This document shows, piece by piece, positions 42,296 through 53,433 of a stretch of 64,000 bases of DNA (the stretch's first letter is position 1; each line of letters begins with the position of its first letter). The stretch spans positions 14,274,800 through 14,338,799 of the forward strand of contig NC_091131.1 in assembly GCF_040183065.1 (NCBI RefSeq). Reading direction: 5' to 3'. The notes under the pieces were generated by a model. It was given only the letters and a program-made list of their open reading frames with translations, was not told the origin of the DNA and ran no database searches. Both the position numbers and the translations under genes were made by a program. The stretch is from Periplaneta americana. Its lineage: Eukaryota > Arthropoda > Insecta > Blattodea > Blattidae.

Positions 42296-45200
42296 TGCAA
42301 TGATGACGATCAGAACATAACGAAGACAATGATCATAACATAACGAATTCAACGATCATAACATAACGAAGACAACGATCATAGCATAACGAAGAAGACG
42401 ATCATAACATAACGAAGACAACGATCATAACATAATGAATTCAACGATCATAACATAACGAAGACAACGATCATAACATAACGAAGACAACGATCATAAC
42501 ATAACAAAGAAGACGATCATAACATAACGAAGACAACGATCATAACATATCGAATTCAACGATCATAACATAACGAGGACAACGATCATAACATATCGAA
42601 TTAAACGATCATAACATAACGAAGACAACGACCATAACATAACGAAGAAGACGATCATAACATAACGAAGAAGACGATCATAACATAACGAAGAAGACGA
42701 TTATAACATAACGATGACGACGATCATAACATAACGAAGATGGCGATCATAACATGACGAAGATGACGATCATAACATGACGAAGACGACGATCATAACA
42801 TAACGAAGAAGACGATCATAACATAACGAAGACGACGATCATAACATAACGAAGAAGACGATCATAACATAACGAAGACGACGATCATAACATAACGAAG
42901 AAGACGATGATAACATAACGAAAAAGACGATCATAACATAACGAAGACAACGATCATAACATATCGAATTCAACGATCATAACATAATGAAGACAATGAT
43001 CATAACATATCGAATTCAACGATCATAACATAACGAAGACAACGATCATAACATAACGAAGACGACGATCATAACATAACGAAGACGACGATCATAACAT
43101 AACGAAGACAACGATCATAACATATCGAATTAAACGATCATAACATAACGAAGACAACGACCACAACATAACGAAGAAGACGATCATAACATAACGAAGA
43201 AGACGATTATAACATAACGATGACGACGATCATAACATAACGAAGATGGCGATCATAACATAACGAAGACAACGATCATAACATATCGAATTAAACGATC
43301 ATAACATAACGAAGACAACGACCACAACATAACGAAGAAGACGATCATAACATAACGAAGAAGACGATTATAACATAACGATGACGACGATCATAACATA
43401 ACGAAGATGGCGATCATAACATGACGAAGATGACGATCATAACATGACGAAGACGACGATCATAACATAACGAAGAAGACGATCATAACATAACGAAGAC
43501 GACGATCATAACATAACGAAGAAGACGAACATAACATAACGAAGACGACGATCATAACATAACGAAGATGACGATCATAACATAACGATGACGACGATCA
43601 TAACATAACGAAGAAGACGATCATAACATAACGAAGACGACGATCATAACATAACAAAGAAGATCATAACATAACGAAGACAACGATCATAACATAAAGA
43701 TGACGACGATTATAACATAACGAAGACGACGATCATAACATAACGAAGAAGACGATGATAACATAACGAAAAAGACGATCATAACATAACGAAGACAACG
43801 ATCATAACATATCGAATTCAACGATCATAACATAATGAAGACAATGATCATAACATATCGAATTCAACGATCATAACATAACGAAGACAACGATCATAAC
43901 ATAACGAAGACGACGATCATAACATAACGAAGACAACGATCTTAACATAACGAAGACGACGATCATAACATAACGAAGAAGACGATCATAACATAACGAA
44001 GACAACGATCATAACATAACGAAGACGACGATCATAACATAACGAAGACTACGATCATAACATAACGAAGAAGACGATCATAACATAACGAAGACAACGA
44101 TCATAACATAACGAAAAAGACGATCATAACATAACGAAGACAACGATCATAACATATCGAATTCAACGATCATAACATAACGAAGACAACGATCATAACA
44201 TAACGAAGACGACGATCATAACATAACGAAGACAACGATCTTAACATAACGAAGACGACGATCATAACATAACGAAGAAGACGATCATAACATAACGAAG
44301 ACAACGATCATAACATAACGAAGACGACGATCATAACATAACGAAGACAACGATCATAACATAACGAAGACAACGATCATAACATAACGAAGACTACGAT
44401 CATAACATAACGAAGAAGACGATCATAACATAACGAAGACAACGATCATAACATAACGAAGAAGACGATCATAACATTTTTTTTCAGTAGGTTATTTTAC
44501 GACGCTCTATCAACATCTTATGTTATTTAGCGTCTGAATGAGATGAAGGTGATAATGCCGGTGAAGTGAGTCCGGGGTCCAGCACCGAAAGTTACCCAGC
44601 ATTTGCTCATATTGGATTTAGGGAAAACCCCGGAAAAAACCTCAACCAGGTAACTTGCCCCGACCGGGAATCGAACCCGGGCCACCTGCTTTCGCGGCTA
44701 GACGCGCTAACCGTTACTCCACAAGTGTGGACACGATCAAAACATAACGAAGACAACGATCATAACATAACGAAGACGACGATCATAACATGACGAAGAA
44801 GACGATCATAACATAACGAAGACAACGATCATAACATAACGAAGACTACGATCATAACATAACGAAGACTACGATCATAACATAACGAAGACTACGATCA
44901 TAACATAACGAAGACTACGATCATAACATAACGAAGACAACGATCATAACATAACAAAGACTACGATCATAACATAACGAAGACAACGATCATAACATAA
45001 CGAAGACAACGATCATAACATAACGAAGACGACGATCATAACATAACGAAGACAACGATCTTAACATAACGAAGACGACGATCATAACATAACGAAGAAG
45101 ACGATCATAACATAACGAAGACAACGATCATAACATAACGAAGACGACGATCATAACATAACGAAGACGACGATCATAACATAACGAAGACAACGATCAT

Positions 45201-45440
45201 AACATAACGAAGACGACGATCATAACATAACGAAGAAGACGATCATAACATAACGAAGACAACGATCATAACATAACGAAGACTACGATCATAACATAAC
45301 GAAGAAGACGATCATAACATAACGAAGACAACGATCATAACATAACGAAGACAACGATTATAACATAACGATGACAACGATCATAACATAACGAAGAATA
45401 CGATTATAACATAACGAAGACGACGATCATAACTTAACGC
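42296..45440. repeat. Satellite of about 23-bp units, 3.1 kb
   Basis: More than 120 copies of a unit like ACGATCATAACATAACGAAGAC, with recurring variants (GAAGAC, GAATTC, GATGAC, GAAGAA before ACGATC). The variants occur in repeated orders, so larger blocks were also duplicated. Interrupted once by a SINE. A degenerate GAY-rich zone without clear units follows to about 45770. Confidence 0.97.
44478..44732 (-). mobile_element. tRNA-derived SINE family 1, copy 5, inside satellite
   Basis: Head, B box and body as in other copies. Target duplication ACGATCATAACAT (44465-44477) and ACGATCAAAACAT (44733-44745), one mismatch, both made of satellite unit. Confidence 0.95.
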
Positions 45441-46261
45441 AGACACCAAGGAGATGATAAAGAAATTGACGATCATAACAAAGACGATGATCGTAATCGA
45501 GACGACGACGTTAACGAAAGAGACTATCACAACAATGGCGACGATAAGGAAGTGGACGATGATAATGAATGTGGTGATGATAATGATTATGGAGACGGTC
45601 ATTACAGTAAAGAAGAGAGCAAGGATGATGATTAAGACGTTGATGGGAACAGTAAATATGATAATAGGGACGATATTTGTTACCATGATACAGAAGATGA
45701 CGCTGTTGACAGACATGAGGATTATGAAGACGGTAATAATGAAAACAACGAAGAAAGAGGACGACGTTATCAAATTTTGAGCTGTTAAATTAATGTGAAT
45801 AATAATTGTGAGAATAAACTCGACTCAAATACTCCCGGAGCCGATATGCATTGCTTTGAGACTAGGATTTTGAAGTGATAGGAAACAAATTACCAGCTGG
45901 TTTCTACACCACAAATGTCGCTAGACCTGCCTGGAATCTGACACTGTTTCCCGCAGCTGTAAGTAGCAGACTTTCTTTCAGAGAATCCAGAGTTCGATTC
46001 CTGGCACACATCCTGACATCAGTGATGGACAGAGTGCTGATAGTGGCGTGCTCCGGCCGCTTTGTGCATCTCGGCCGTCACTTAACATCGCTGATATTGA
46101 CGGCAAGAGTTGGCTGTCCGCGGCCGGCCGGTTGACAGTTCTCTTCACCTGGTCGGGCGTGAAGGCGCCGTCAACCCATCACCAGCAAGCCTGCCTCTCC
46201 ATCAGAGTGAAGTCCGCCACTCCACGGCATCCTGCGGCATCTTCTCTGTCCTTGTCCGCAC

Positions 46262-46307
<46 letters not shown>

Positions 46308-46402
46308 CCATCACCATCATCACCACCACTTATTGACCACTGTATACGCAACGGCGTTGAAAGAGATGATCATTGGTTCGAATTCACTCAAACTTACAAA
46401 AT
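45441..46402. other. Satellite border, GC-rich patch and CAT repeat
   Basis: 45441-45770 is a degenerate form of the satellite. 46020-46255 is GC-rich and has no recognised frame. 46264-46333 is a CAT trinucleotide run. Confidence 0.5.
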
Positions 46403-47353
46403 AATGGCTTTTAAGGAGCCCGGAAGTTCATTGCCGCCCTCACATAAGCCCGCCATTGGTCCCTATCCTGAGCTAGATTAATCTAGTCTCTACCATCATA
46501 TTCCACCTCCCTTAAACCCATTTTAATATTATCCTCCCATCTACATCTCGGCTTCCCCAAAGGTCTTTTTCCCTCCGGCCTCCCAACTAATACTGTATAT
46601 AAATTTCTGAATTCGCCCATACGTGCTACATGTCCTGCCCATCTCAAACGTCTGGATTTAATGTTCCTAATTATGTCAGGTGAAGAATACAATGCGTGCA
46701 GCTCTGCGTTGTGCAACTTTCTCTATTCTCCTGTAACTTCATCCCTCTTAGCCCCAAATATTTTCCTAAGCACCTTATTCTCGAATACCTTTAATCTCTG
46801 TCCCTCTTTCAAAGTGAATTCCAAGTTTCTCACTCATACAGAACAACCGGTAATATAATTGTTTTATGAATTCCAACTTTCAGATTTTTTGATAGTAAAC
46901 TAGATGACAAAAGCTTCTCAACGGAATAACAACAGGCATTTCCCGTATTAGTCTGCGTTTAATTTCCTCCCGAGTGCCATTTATATTTGTTACTGTTGCT
47001 CCAAGATATTTGAATTTTTCCACCTCTTCAAAAGATAAATTTCCAATTTTTATATTTCCATTTCGTACAATATTCTCGTCACGAGACATAATCATATACT
47101 TTGTCTTGTCGGGATTTACTTCCAAACCTATCGCTTTACTTGCTTCAAGTAGAATTTCCGTGTTTTCCCTAATCGTTTGTGGATTTTCTCCTAACATATT
47201 CACGTCATCCGCATAGACAAGAAGCTGATGTAACCCTTTCAAATTCCAAACCCTCCCCGCTATCCTGGACTTTCGTAATTGCATATTCTAGATCAGAGTT
47301 AAGAAGTAAAGGTGATAGTGCATCCCCTTGCTTTAGCCCGCAGTGAATTGATG
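46403..47353 (-). mobile_element. RTE-like LINE family A, 0.95 kb copy
   Basis: Minus strand covers [19 protein letters not shown] (catalytic YADD), [36 protein letters not shown], then the ETWTL region with stops, and HNAELHALYSSPDIIRNIK to the 3' end. Two separate frames and several stops; 5' truncated near CACTGCGGGCTAAAGCAAGG. Confidence 0.88.
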
Positions 47354-47961
47354 AGACGTAGTCTAGGCTACTTTCTCCGATATTTAGATTTCATCATCAG
47401 ATTTCCATTGACCAAGTCTTAAGGTTCGTATACTCTGTTGGTTCCATATGTCTGGCTGATGTCTTGCTTTCAGTTGTTTCATTTGGACTGCCTTGGAAAC
47501 GTCAATTTGTAAATATAGCAAATCCAAGTTGCTCAAGCTGTTTTATGAGGTGTGTTGATTTTTTCCGAAAATACTTTTCTTTAAAAAAATACAAGAAGCA
47601 ACCAATAAGTTTACGGACTACTCCGAATGTAGGAAAAACACAGGACATGGGAAACGGAGAAATTATCTAGAACCAGGGAAACACCTGGAATGTATACTAA
47701 ATGCATCAATCGAAAGGTAGAGAAGAATACTAGTCATAAGACGTAGTACATGGAAAGGTTCCAGGAAAAATCGCGATAGGTCCTTAACATGTTAGCACAA
47801 AATAAAAACCCCAGTAATACTTAATCTTGTAGCTTTCCGGCACAAAGTACAGTCTCTAGTTATTGATGGTTGAATATTAAAATGGCTATTGTATTTTAAT
47901 TTTATAATAATTACTGATTCCATAATCGAACCCTGTTATTCTGAAAAATATTTTTTTTTTT
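47354..47961. other. Unassigned sequence
   Basis: No feature recognised. Confidence 0.4.
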
Positions 47962-49560
47962 CCTTTATGATCAGGACGAAATTAAAATACAAACTGCTGA
48001 GCCATTCATACCGGAACCCACACTTTCTGAAGTCGAAATTGCGATAGAAAATCTGAAAAAGTACAAGTCTCCAGGTATTGATCAAATTCCAGCAGAATTA
48101 ATACAAGAGGGTGGAAGGGCATTATCTAGCGAAATTTATAAACTTGTACTTGCAATTTGGGAAAAGATTGTACCAGAACAATTGAAGGAGTCCATAATCG
48201 TACCTATTTTTAAGAGGGGGGACAAGACTAACTGTAGTAACTTTCGAGAATATCACTTTTGTTGTCTTCGTACAAAATTTTGTCGAATATCCTTTTGAGA
48301 AGATTAACTCCATATGTAGATGAAATTATTGGGGATCATCAGTGTGGTTTTAGGCGTAATAGATCGACTAATGATCAGATTTTTTGTATTCGACAGATAA
48401 TGGAGAAAAAATGGGAGTATTAGGGTAGAGTACATCAGTTATTCATAAATTTCAAAAAGGCGTATGACTCGGTTAAGAGAGAAGTTTTATATAATATTCT
48501 TATTGAATTTGGTATTCCCAAGAAACTAGTTCGATTAATTAAAATGTGTCTTAGTGAAACTTACAGCAGAGTCCGTATAGGCCAGTTTCTATCTCATGCT
48601 TTTGCAATTCACTGCGGGCTAAAGCAGGGAGATGCACTACCACCTTTACTTTTTAACTTTGCTATGCCATTAGGAAAGTTCAGGATAATAGACAGGGTTT
48701 GGAGTTGAACGGGTCACATCATCTTCTTGTCTATGCGGATGACGTGAATATGTTAGGAGAAAATCCACAAACGATTAGGGAAAACGCGGAAATTCTACTT
48801 GAAGCAAGTAAAGCGATAGGGTTGGAAGTAAATCCCGAAAAGACTAAGTATATGATTATGTCTCGTGACCAGAATATTGTACGAAATGGAACTAAAAAAA
48901 ATGGAGATTTATCTTTCGAAGAGGTGGAAAAATTCATATATCTTGGAGCAACAGTAACAAATATAAATGACACTCGGGAGGGAATTAAACGCATAATAAA
49001 TATGGGAAATGCGTGTTATTATTCGGTTGAGAAGCTTATGTCATCTAGTCTTCTGTAAAAAAATCTGAAAGTTAGAATTTATAAAACAGTTACATTACCG
49101 GTTGTTCTGTATGGTTGTGAAACTTGGAGTCTCACTTTGAGAGAGGAACAGAGATTAAGGGTGTTTGAGAATAAGATTCTTAGGAAAATATTTGGGGCTA
49201 AGAGGGGTGAAGTTACAGGAGAATGGAGAAAGTTACACAACGGAGAGCTGCACGCATTGTATTCTTCACCTGACATAATTAGGAACATAAAATCCAGGCG
49301 TTTGAGATGAGCAGGACATGTAGAACGTATGGGCGAATCCAGAAATGCATATAGAGTGTTAGTTGGGAGGCCGGAGGGAAAAAGACCTTTGGGGAGGCCG
49401 AGACGTAGGTGGGAAGATAATATTAAAATGGATTTGAGGGAGGTGGGATATGATGGTAGAGACTGGATTAATCTAGCTCAGGATAGGGACCAATGGCGGG
49501 CTTATGTGAGGGCGGCAATGAACCTCCTGGTTCCTTATAAGCCAGTAAGTAAGTATGTAC
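47962..49560 (+). pseudogene. RTE-like LINE family A, longest copy (1.6 kb)
   Basis: The RT blocks are in order across several frames: [117 protein letters not shown], then GESRNAYRVLVGRPEGKRP and the AAGT-type tail. Stops after KKWEY and in the palm, plus frameshifts near 48260 and 48665, make it non-functional. The endonuclease domain expected 5' is missing. It is the best reference for the other copies here. Confidence 0.9.
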
Positions 49561-50222
49561 GTAAACCTTGTCATTAACAAAGATTCAGCAATTTCAAAAC
49601 TGTCTTCACTTTCGAAAACTTCCATATTACAGGCTATAAGTTCTGATTGCTAACACAATACAACTTGTATTCTAAAAGCCCTGGGAATCTGTTCCACAGA
49701 CTGCATCCAGCCGGCATGTCGCGTGTGTCCTCAGCGAAACTAGTCCGTCTCTGTTTGTTCCATTTCCTGCTGGACAATTAACAGCTACCCTCCTCACAGC
49801 TCCCAACAGCGTCGGTTTCCATTCTACTTGCGCGGTATCAGCCCATTTAGCGTTAAATGGGATATTATGTGCCGCATGCTACAATGTATAAATATGTACG
49901 ATGATTTATTGGAACTATGGTGCTTGTTTTTGACATCCGTTATTGGTTCATATTTCCAGTCAATAGAATTAATGTTTCGGAAAAATTAGGCATTGACATA
50001 ATCTATAAATATGCTAGAGTTAAATAAAAATATTCCTAAACAATATATGAATGCATAGCTATAACAATTTGGGAGCAGTGTGTAGTCAGTTTCAACATTT
50101 CTGTGAATTGCGTGATTGCGAATTGAAAAGAGAAAGCACCTACGTAACAGATAGCAAACATTTTAAAATATTGGAGTATTGGCATGAGAAAACAAATGAT
50201 AATAATAATAATAATAATAATA
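49561..50222. other. Unassigned spacer with TAA run
   Basis: A less AT-rich patch at 49690-49860 has no frame of note; TAA run at 50198-50222. Confidence 0.4.
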
Positions 50223-50293
50223 ATTTATTTATTTAATTTGGCAGAGCTAAGGCCAGTAGGCCTTTTTTTCCACCCAGCCAGACTCTGTGCATA
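50223..50293 (-). mobile_element. LINE family D, 3' terminal fragment
   Basis: Minus strand reads AGAGTCTGGCTGGGTGG, then hairpin AAGGCCTACTGGCCTT (50249-50264) and AGCTCTGCCAAATTAAATAAA, matching the last 70 bp of the other LINE D copies. Confidence 0.75.
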
Positions 50294-50589
50294 TGAAGAG
50301 TAATTTTATTATGCCTATAGCCTACTGTGAAAACTATATGAAATCTGACGACAGAAGTGATGCAAGAGAAATGTTTTAGGAAATATCAACTAAATTTCAT
50401 ACCATTTGTAAATCGAGAATTTAAACGTGCCAGAGACATATGAGCCATTCAGAGCAGAAGTGGTGTAAGTCAAAAATGGGTAATGAGGTTTAAAGTAAAA
50501 ATTATGTAAAATACAGCGCAAAGTAGCAATTAATATGTTTTCGGAATATGTATGATAAGAACTTTCTTGTGTTAAATTTTAACGTACCT

Positions 50590-50632
50590 TGTTAACATGT
50601 TTCGACCTATTTTGGGTCATCTTCAGAACTAG
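50590..50632 (-). ncRNA. Hammerhead-ribozyme-like motif, minus
   Basis: Minus strand: CTGAAGA core (50620-50626), stem II GACC/GGTC around CAAAATA, GAAA (50600-50603), minimal stem III AC-AT-GT, then cleavage-type GTT followed by AAC. Flanking CTAGTT and AACAAG can pair at five of six positions as stem I. Fits the minimal hammerheads of Penelope-like elements. Confidence 0.5.
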
Positions 50633-50771
50633 TCGTTGTTGGTCTTGGCGCCTCTTGTTTCCTGAGAGGGTGCGTTCGTAGTGTAGAGTCAAAGAGTTTA
50701 TGTGTTTTGAAATTGAGTTGTGTGTTGAGAATATCGTTGGGATGTGTTTTCGTGTGTCTGTATATTTCATA

Positions 50772-50814
50772 TTGTTCTGAAGATGACCCAAAATAGGTCG
50801 AAACATGTTAACGA
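50772..50814 (+). ncRNA. Hammerhead-ribozyme-like motif, plus
   Basis: CTGAAGA (50777-50783), stem II GACC (50785-50788) with GGTC (50796-50799), GAAA (50800-50803), C-AT-G stem III and GTT (50807-50809). Stem I pairs TTGTT (50772-50776) with AACGA (50810-50814) including one G-T pair. All invariant core bases of a hammerhead are present; activity is untested. Confidence 0.55.
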
Positions 50815-51060
50815 GGTACGTTAAAATTTAACACAAGAAAGTTCTTATCATACATATTCCGAAATGATAGAGTGTTAAAAGTTGTGTAATCAAGATATAT
50901 AATTAATATGTCCTTCGTGCTATCCACTGACTGCTAATAGTTTAAATAAATTGAATATTAATTGCTACTTTGCGCTGTATTTCACAGAATGTTTACTTTA
51001 ACCCTCATTAGTCATTATCCATTTTTGACTTACGCCACTTCTGCTCTGAACGTCTCATAT

Positions 51061-52077
51061 GAAACGCCAAAAGGTAACAAACACAGAAGATGCTAGACAA
51101 AAGAGATATCGGTGCTGTAACAATAAAATCACTTGGTTATTTAATTAACCACCAAAACTGTTTTCAATAAAATTGTTAGCGAATAGATTGTCATTTTATG
51201 TAATAATATGTCGATCAAGTAGAACGTTGAATATATTTAGTTTTCAGTTGTTGCCGAAACTGTTTTAAAACAATTGCCATTATTCCATTATTATCCAGTA
51301 TGCAGTGAGACAGTTATGTCGTTGGAATTATAAATAAAATAATATAGGCCTAAGTAATTTTTAATAAGCGCATTTGATGAATTTTAATTAGGTTCTAATG
51401 TTTCGCGAAATAGTTCTAACAAAGACCACTCCAGCAACTGAGCTTCCTGAGTTCTCTAGCTACTGCGTGGTATTCATTCATTCATTCATTTATTTTATTC
51501 CATAGATCTTACATGAGCTATGAAGCTTTAAGATGTGGAACATGTCAACATTTTACAATATTACAATTACAATTTTTACAAATTTTTATAGTTTTACAAT
51601 TTAGTAATTTTCTACAATTTTTACAATTTTGTACAATTTTTTACATTTTTTTTTTTTACATTTTGGCGAGATGTAGTATTCCTGATCACATATAGGCCTA
51701 TCAGATTGTCCATCCCCATGTTATGAAAGGCAACATAAAATGAGAACAACCACCAGAGCCACAACCGTCGAAAATAAAAAATGGAATAAAAACTCTTTAT
51801 AAAATTAAGGCCAGTTCAGATAGCTATGATGGATAAATATTTTATATATTTTATATGTGTAGCTCTATTTCTTTTGTTGCCTAAGCAAAGTCCTCGTAAC
51901 ACGATAATATTTCAAATCGATAGCGACTTCGACTCAGCATTTCTTTTGCTGCTCAGTGTGCATAGAAGGTTCTTATAGGCCTACCAAACCGTTTGTTTTA
52001 AACATTTTTTTTTCTAATTTTGAAGCCTGGAACGACCCTTACTTTCCGAAAGGCCGTCGTGAGTGAGTGTGTGTATA
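51061..52077. other. Mostly unassigned, with a LINE-type 3' tail
   Basis: 51475-51550 on the minus strand reads GATCTATGGAATAAAATAAA then ATGA units, the look of a LINE 3' end, family unknown. The 51541-51660 stretch is rich in TTTACAAT. Nothing else recognised. Confidence 0.4.
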
Positions 52078-52083
52078 TGTCTA

Positions 52084-52131
<48 letters not shown>
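52078..52131. repeat. TA/CATA microsatellite
   Basis: TATA run with a few CATATA variants at the left. Confidence 0.9.
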
Positions 52132-52135
<4 letters not shown>

Positions 52136-52189
52136 GTATGTTATTTCATGACATTTGTGACATTTTGTGACATGGACAAAGAAACTCCG

Positions 52190-53282
52190 TCTTAAAATCA
52201 TTCCTGGATAGACACAAGCAATTATATTAGGACACAAACGGCAAACCGACGCTGTAAAGCACCTCGACATTTCCCCTCCCCGTTAAAGTAAGAACAATGC
52301 ATATCCCTTTCAGTTCTTAAGTAAAAAATCTTGGCATTCACATGGATAATAATCTCAACTGGGACATGCAAATCACAGAAACCTGCAGAAAAGTATATTC
52401 TATTATCCATGTGCTAAAAAGGATAAATGTTCATCTCCCCTCTTGCTTAAAAAAGTCCCTTGTGCAGACACTTCTATTTCCCTATTTCGACTATGCGGAC
52501 ATTTTACTGGCTGACCTCTCCAGCGACAACAAAATGAAACTTCAACGTGCTCATAATTTGTGTGTACGTTTTGTAAGCAATGTTCGTAAATATGATCATA
52601 TTACTCCATCCCTGGAAGCAATAGGTTGGCTTAAACTAGATAAGAAAAGAAATTTACATTCACTTCTCTTTCTCTTCGAAATCTTGAACTCTTCTATTCC
52701 TTCGTACCTGTCGTCTCGCTTCACTTACCTTTCTTCCCACCATAATCTGAACACACGCTCTCGTCATGAAACAATACTAACAATACCATCCCATCGCACC
52801 TCCTCATACTCATCTTCTTTCACAATAGCCCTGCCAAGACTCTGGAATTCGCTACCTGCTAGCATCAGGGACTGTCGAAATAAAATTGAATTCAAACGAA
52901 AACTTACTAGGCACTTGGTCAGTAATTGATTTCTTGTAAATAGTTTCTTTAATCTATCACAAAATATTTCAATATTCAGTAATTTCGTCACTATACAATT
53001 TTGTTATTCTAGGTTTAATTTGTAATTCAGTAAATATAAAATATTCTTTGTTTCTCTATGATAAATTATCTAGCTTTAATTATTCAGGTAATCATTTCGT
53101 ACTTTGATTTTATTGTAATTGTAATTGTAAATTTAATACTAATTGTAATGCTATTTGTAATTGTAATTGTAGATTTAAAACTAATTGTAATTATATTGTT
53201 CATATTGTAGTTGGAATCTCCTGGTAGAGGGGCAGAGAAGGCCTGACGGCCTTATCTCTACCAGGTTAAATAAATAAATACT
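52190..53282 (+). pseudogene. LINE family D, longest copy
   Basis: Starts with TQAIILGHKRQTDAVKHLD after a stop, then GIHMDNNLNWDMQITETCRK, a 195-codon open frame (52342-52929) with LVQTLLFPYFDYADILLAD, LQRAHNLCVRFVSNVRKYD, HITPSLEAIGWLKLDKK, HHNLNTRSRHETILTIP and PRLWNSLPASIRDCR, ending in a stop. A 350-bp 3' UTR ends in hairpin AAGGCCTGACGGCCTT (53238-53253) and TTAAATAAATAAATA. The RT catalytic site and endonuclease are missing. Confidence 0.85.
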
Positions 53283-53433
53283 AATACTTTATCAACTACT
53301 ATAGTAATCTAGCGTCTGAATGAGATGGTGGTAATGCCAGCGAAATCAGTCCAGGTTTCAGCGCCGAAAGTTACCCAGTATTTGCTCTTAATGGGTTGAG
53401 GGAAAGCCGAGTAAAAAATCTCAAACAGGTAAC

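Larger units (their letters stand above)
50539..50901. mobile_element. Penelope-like fragment with inverted terminal repeats
   Basis: A left arm and a right arm of about 90 bp are near-perfect inverses (TTTCGGAATATGTATGATAA, GAACTTTCTTGTGTTAAATT, TTAACATGTTTCGACC...). After the right arm comes an unpaired tail (50865-50901). A 10-bp duplication ATTAATATGT flanks the whole (50529-50538, 50902-50911). Inverted LTR-like arms plus a one-sided tail and hammerhead motifs suggest a 5'-truncated Penelope-like element. No RT remains, so the class is inferred. Confidence 0.5.
50438..51060. mobile_element. MITE with long terminal inverted repeats, carrying a nested insert
   Basis: About 100 bp at the left (ATATGAGCCATTCAGAGCAG, GTAAGTCAAAAATGG, CAGCGCAAAGTAGCAATTAA) reappears inverted at 50955-51060. 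Without the insert at 50539-50901 it would be about 250 bp. ATAT at both borders may be the target duplication. No coding capacity. Confidence 0.75.

Noticed and set aside
42296..45440. Regular short repeats resembling a CRISPR array
   Set aside because: Units are contiguous with no unique spacers, and the context is eukaryotic; it is a satellite.
46020..46255. GC-rich patch as a host exon
   Set aside because: No frame with recognisable protein and no convincing paired splice sites.
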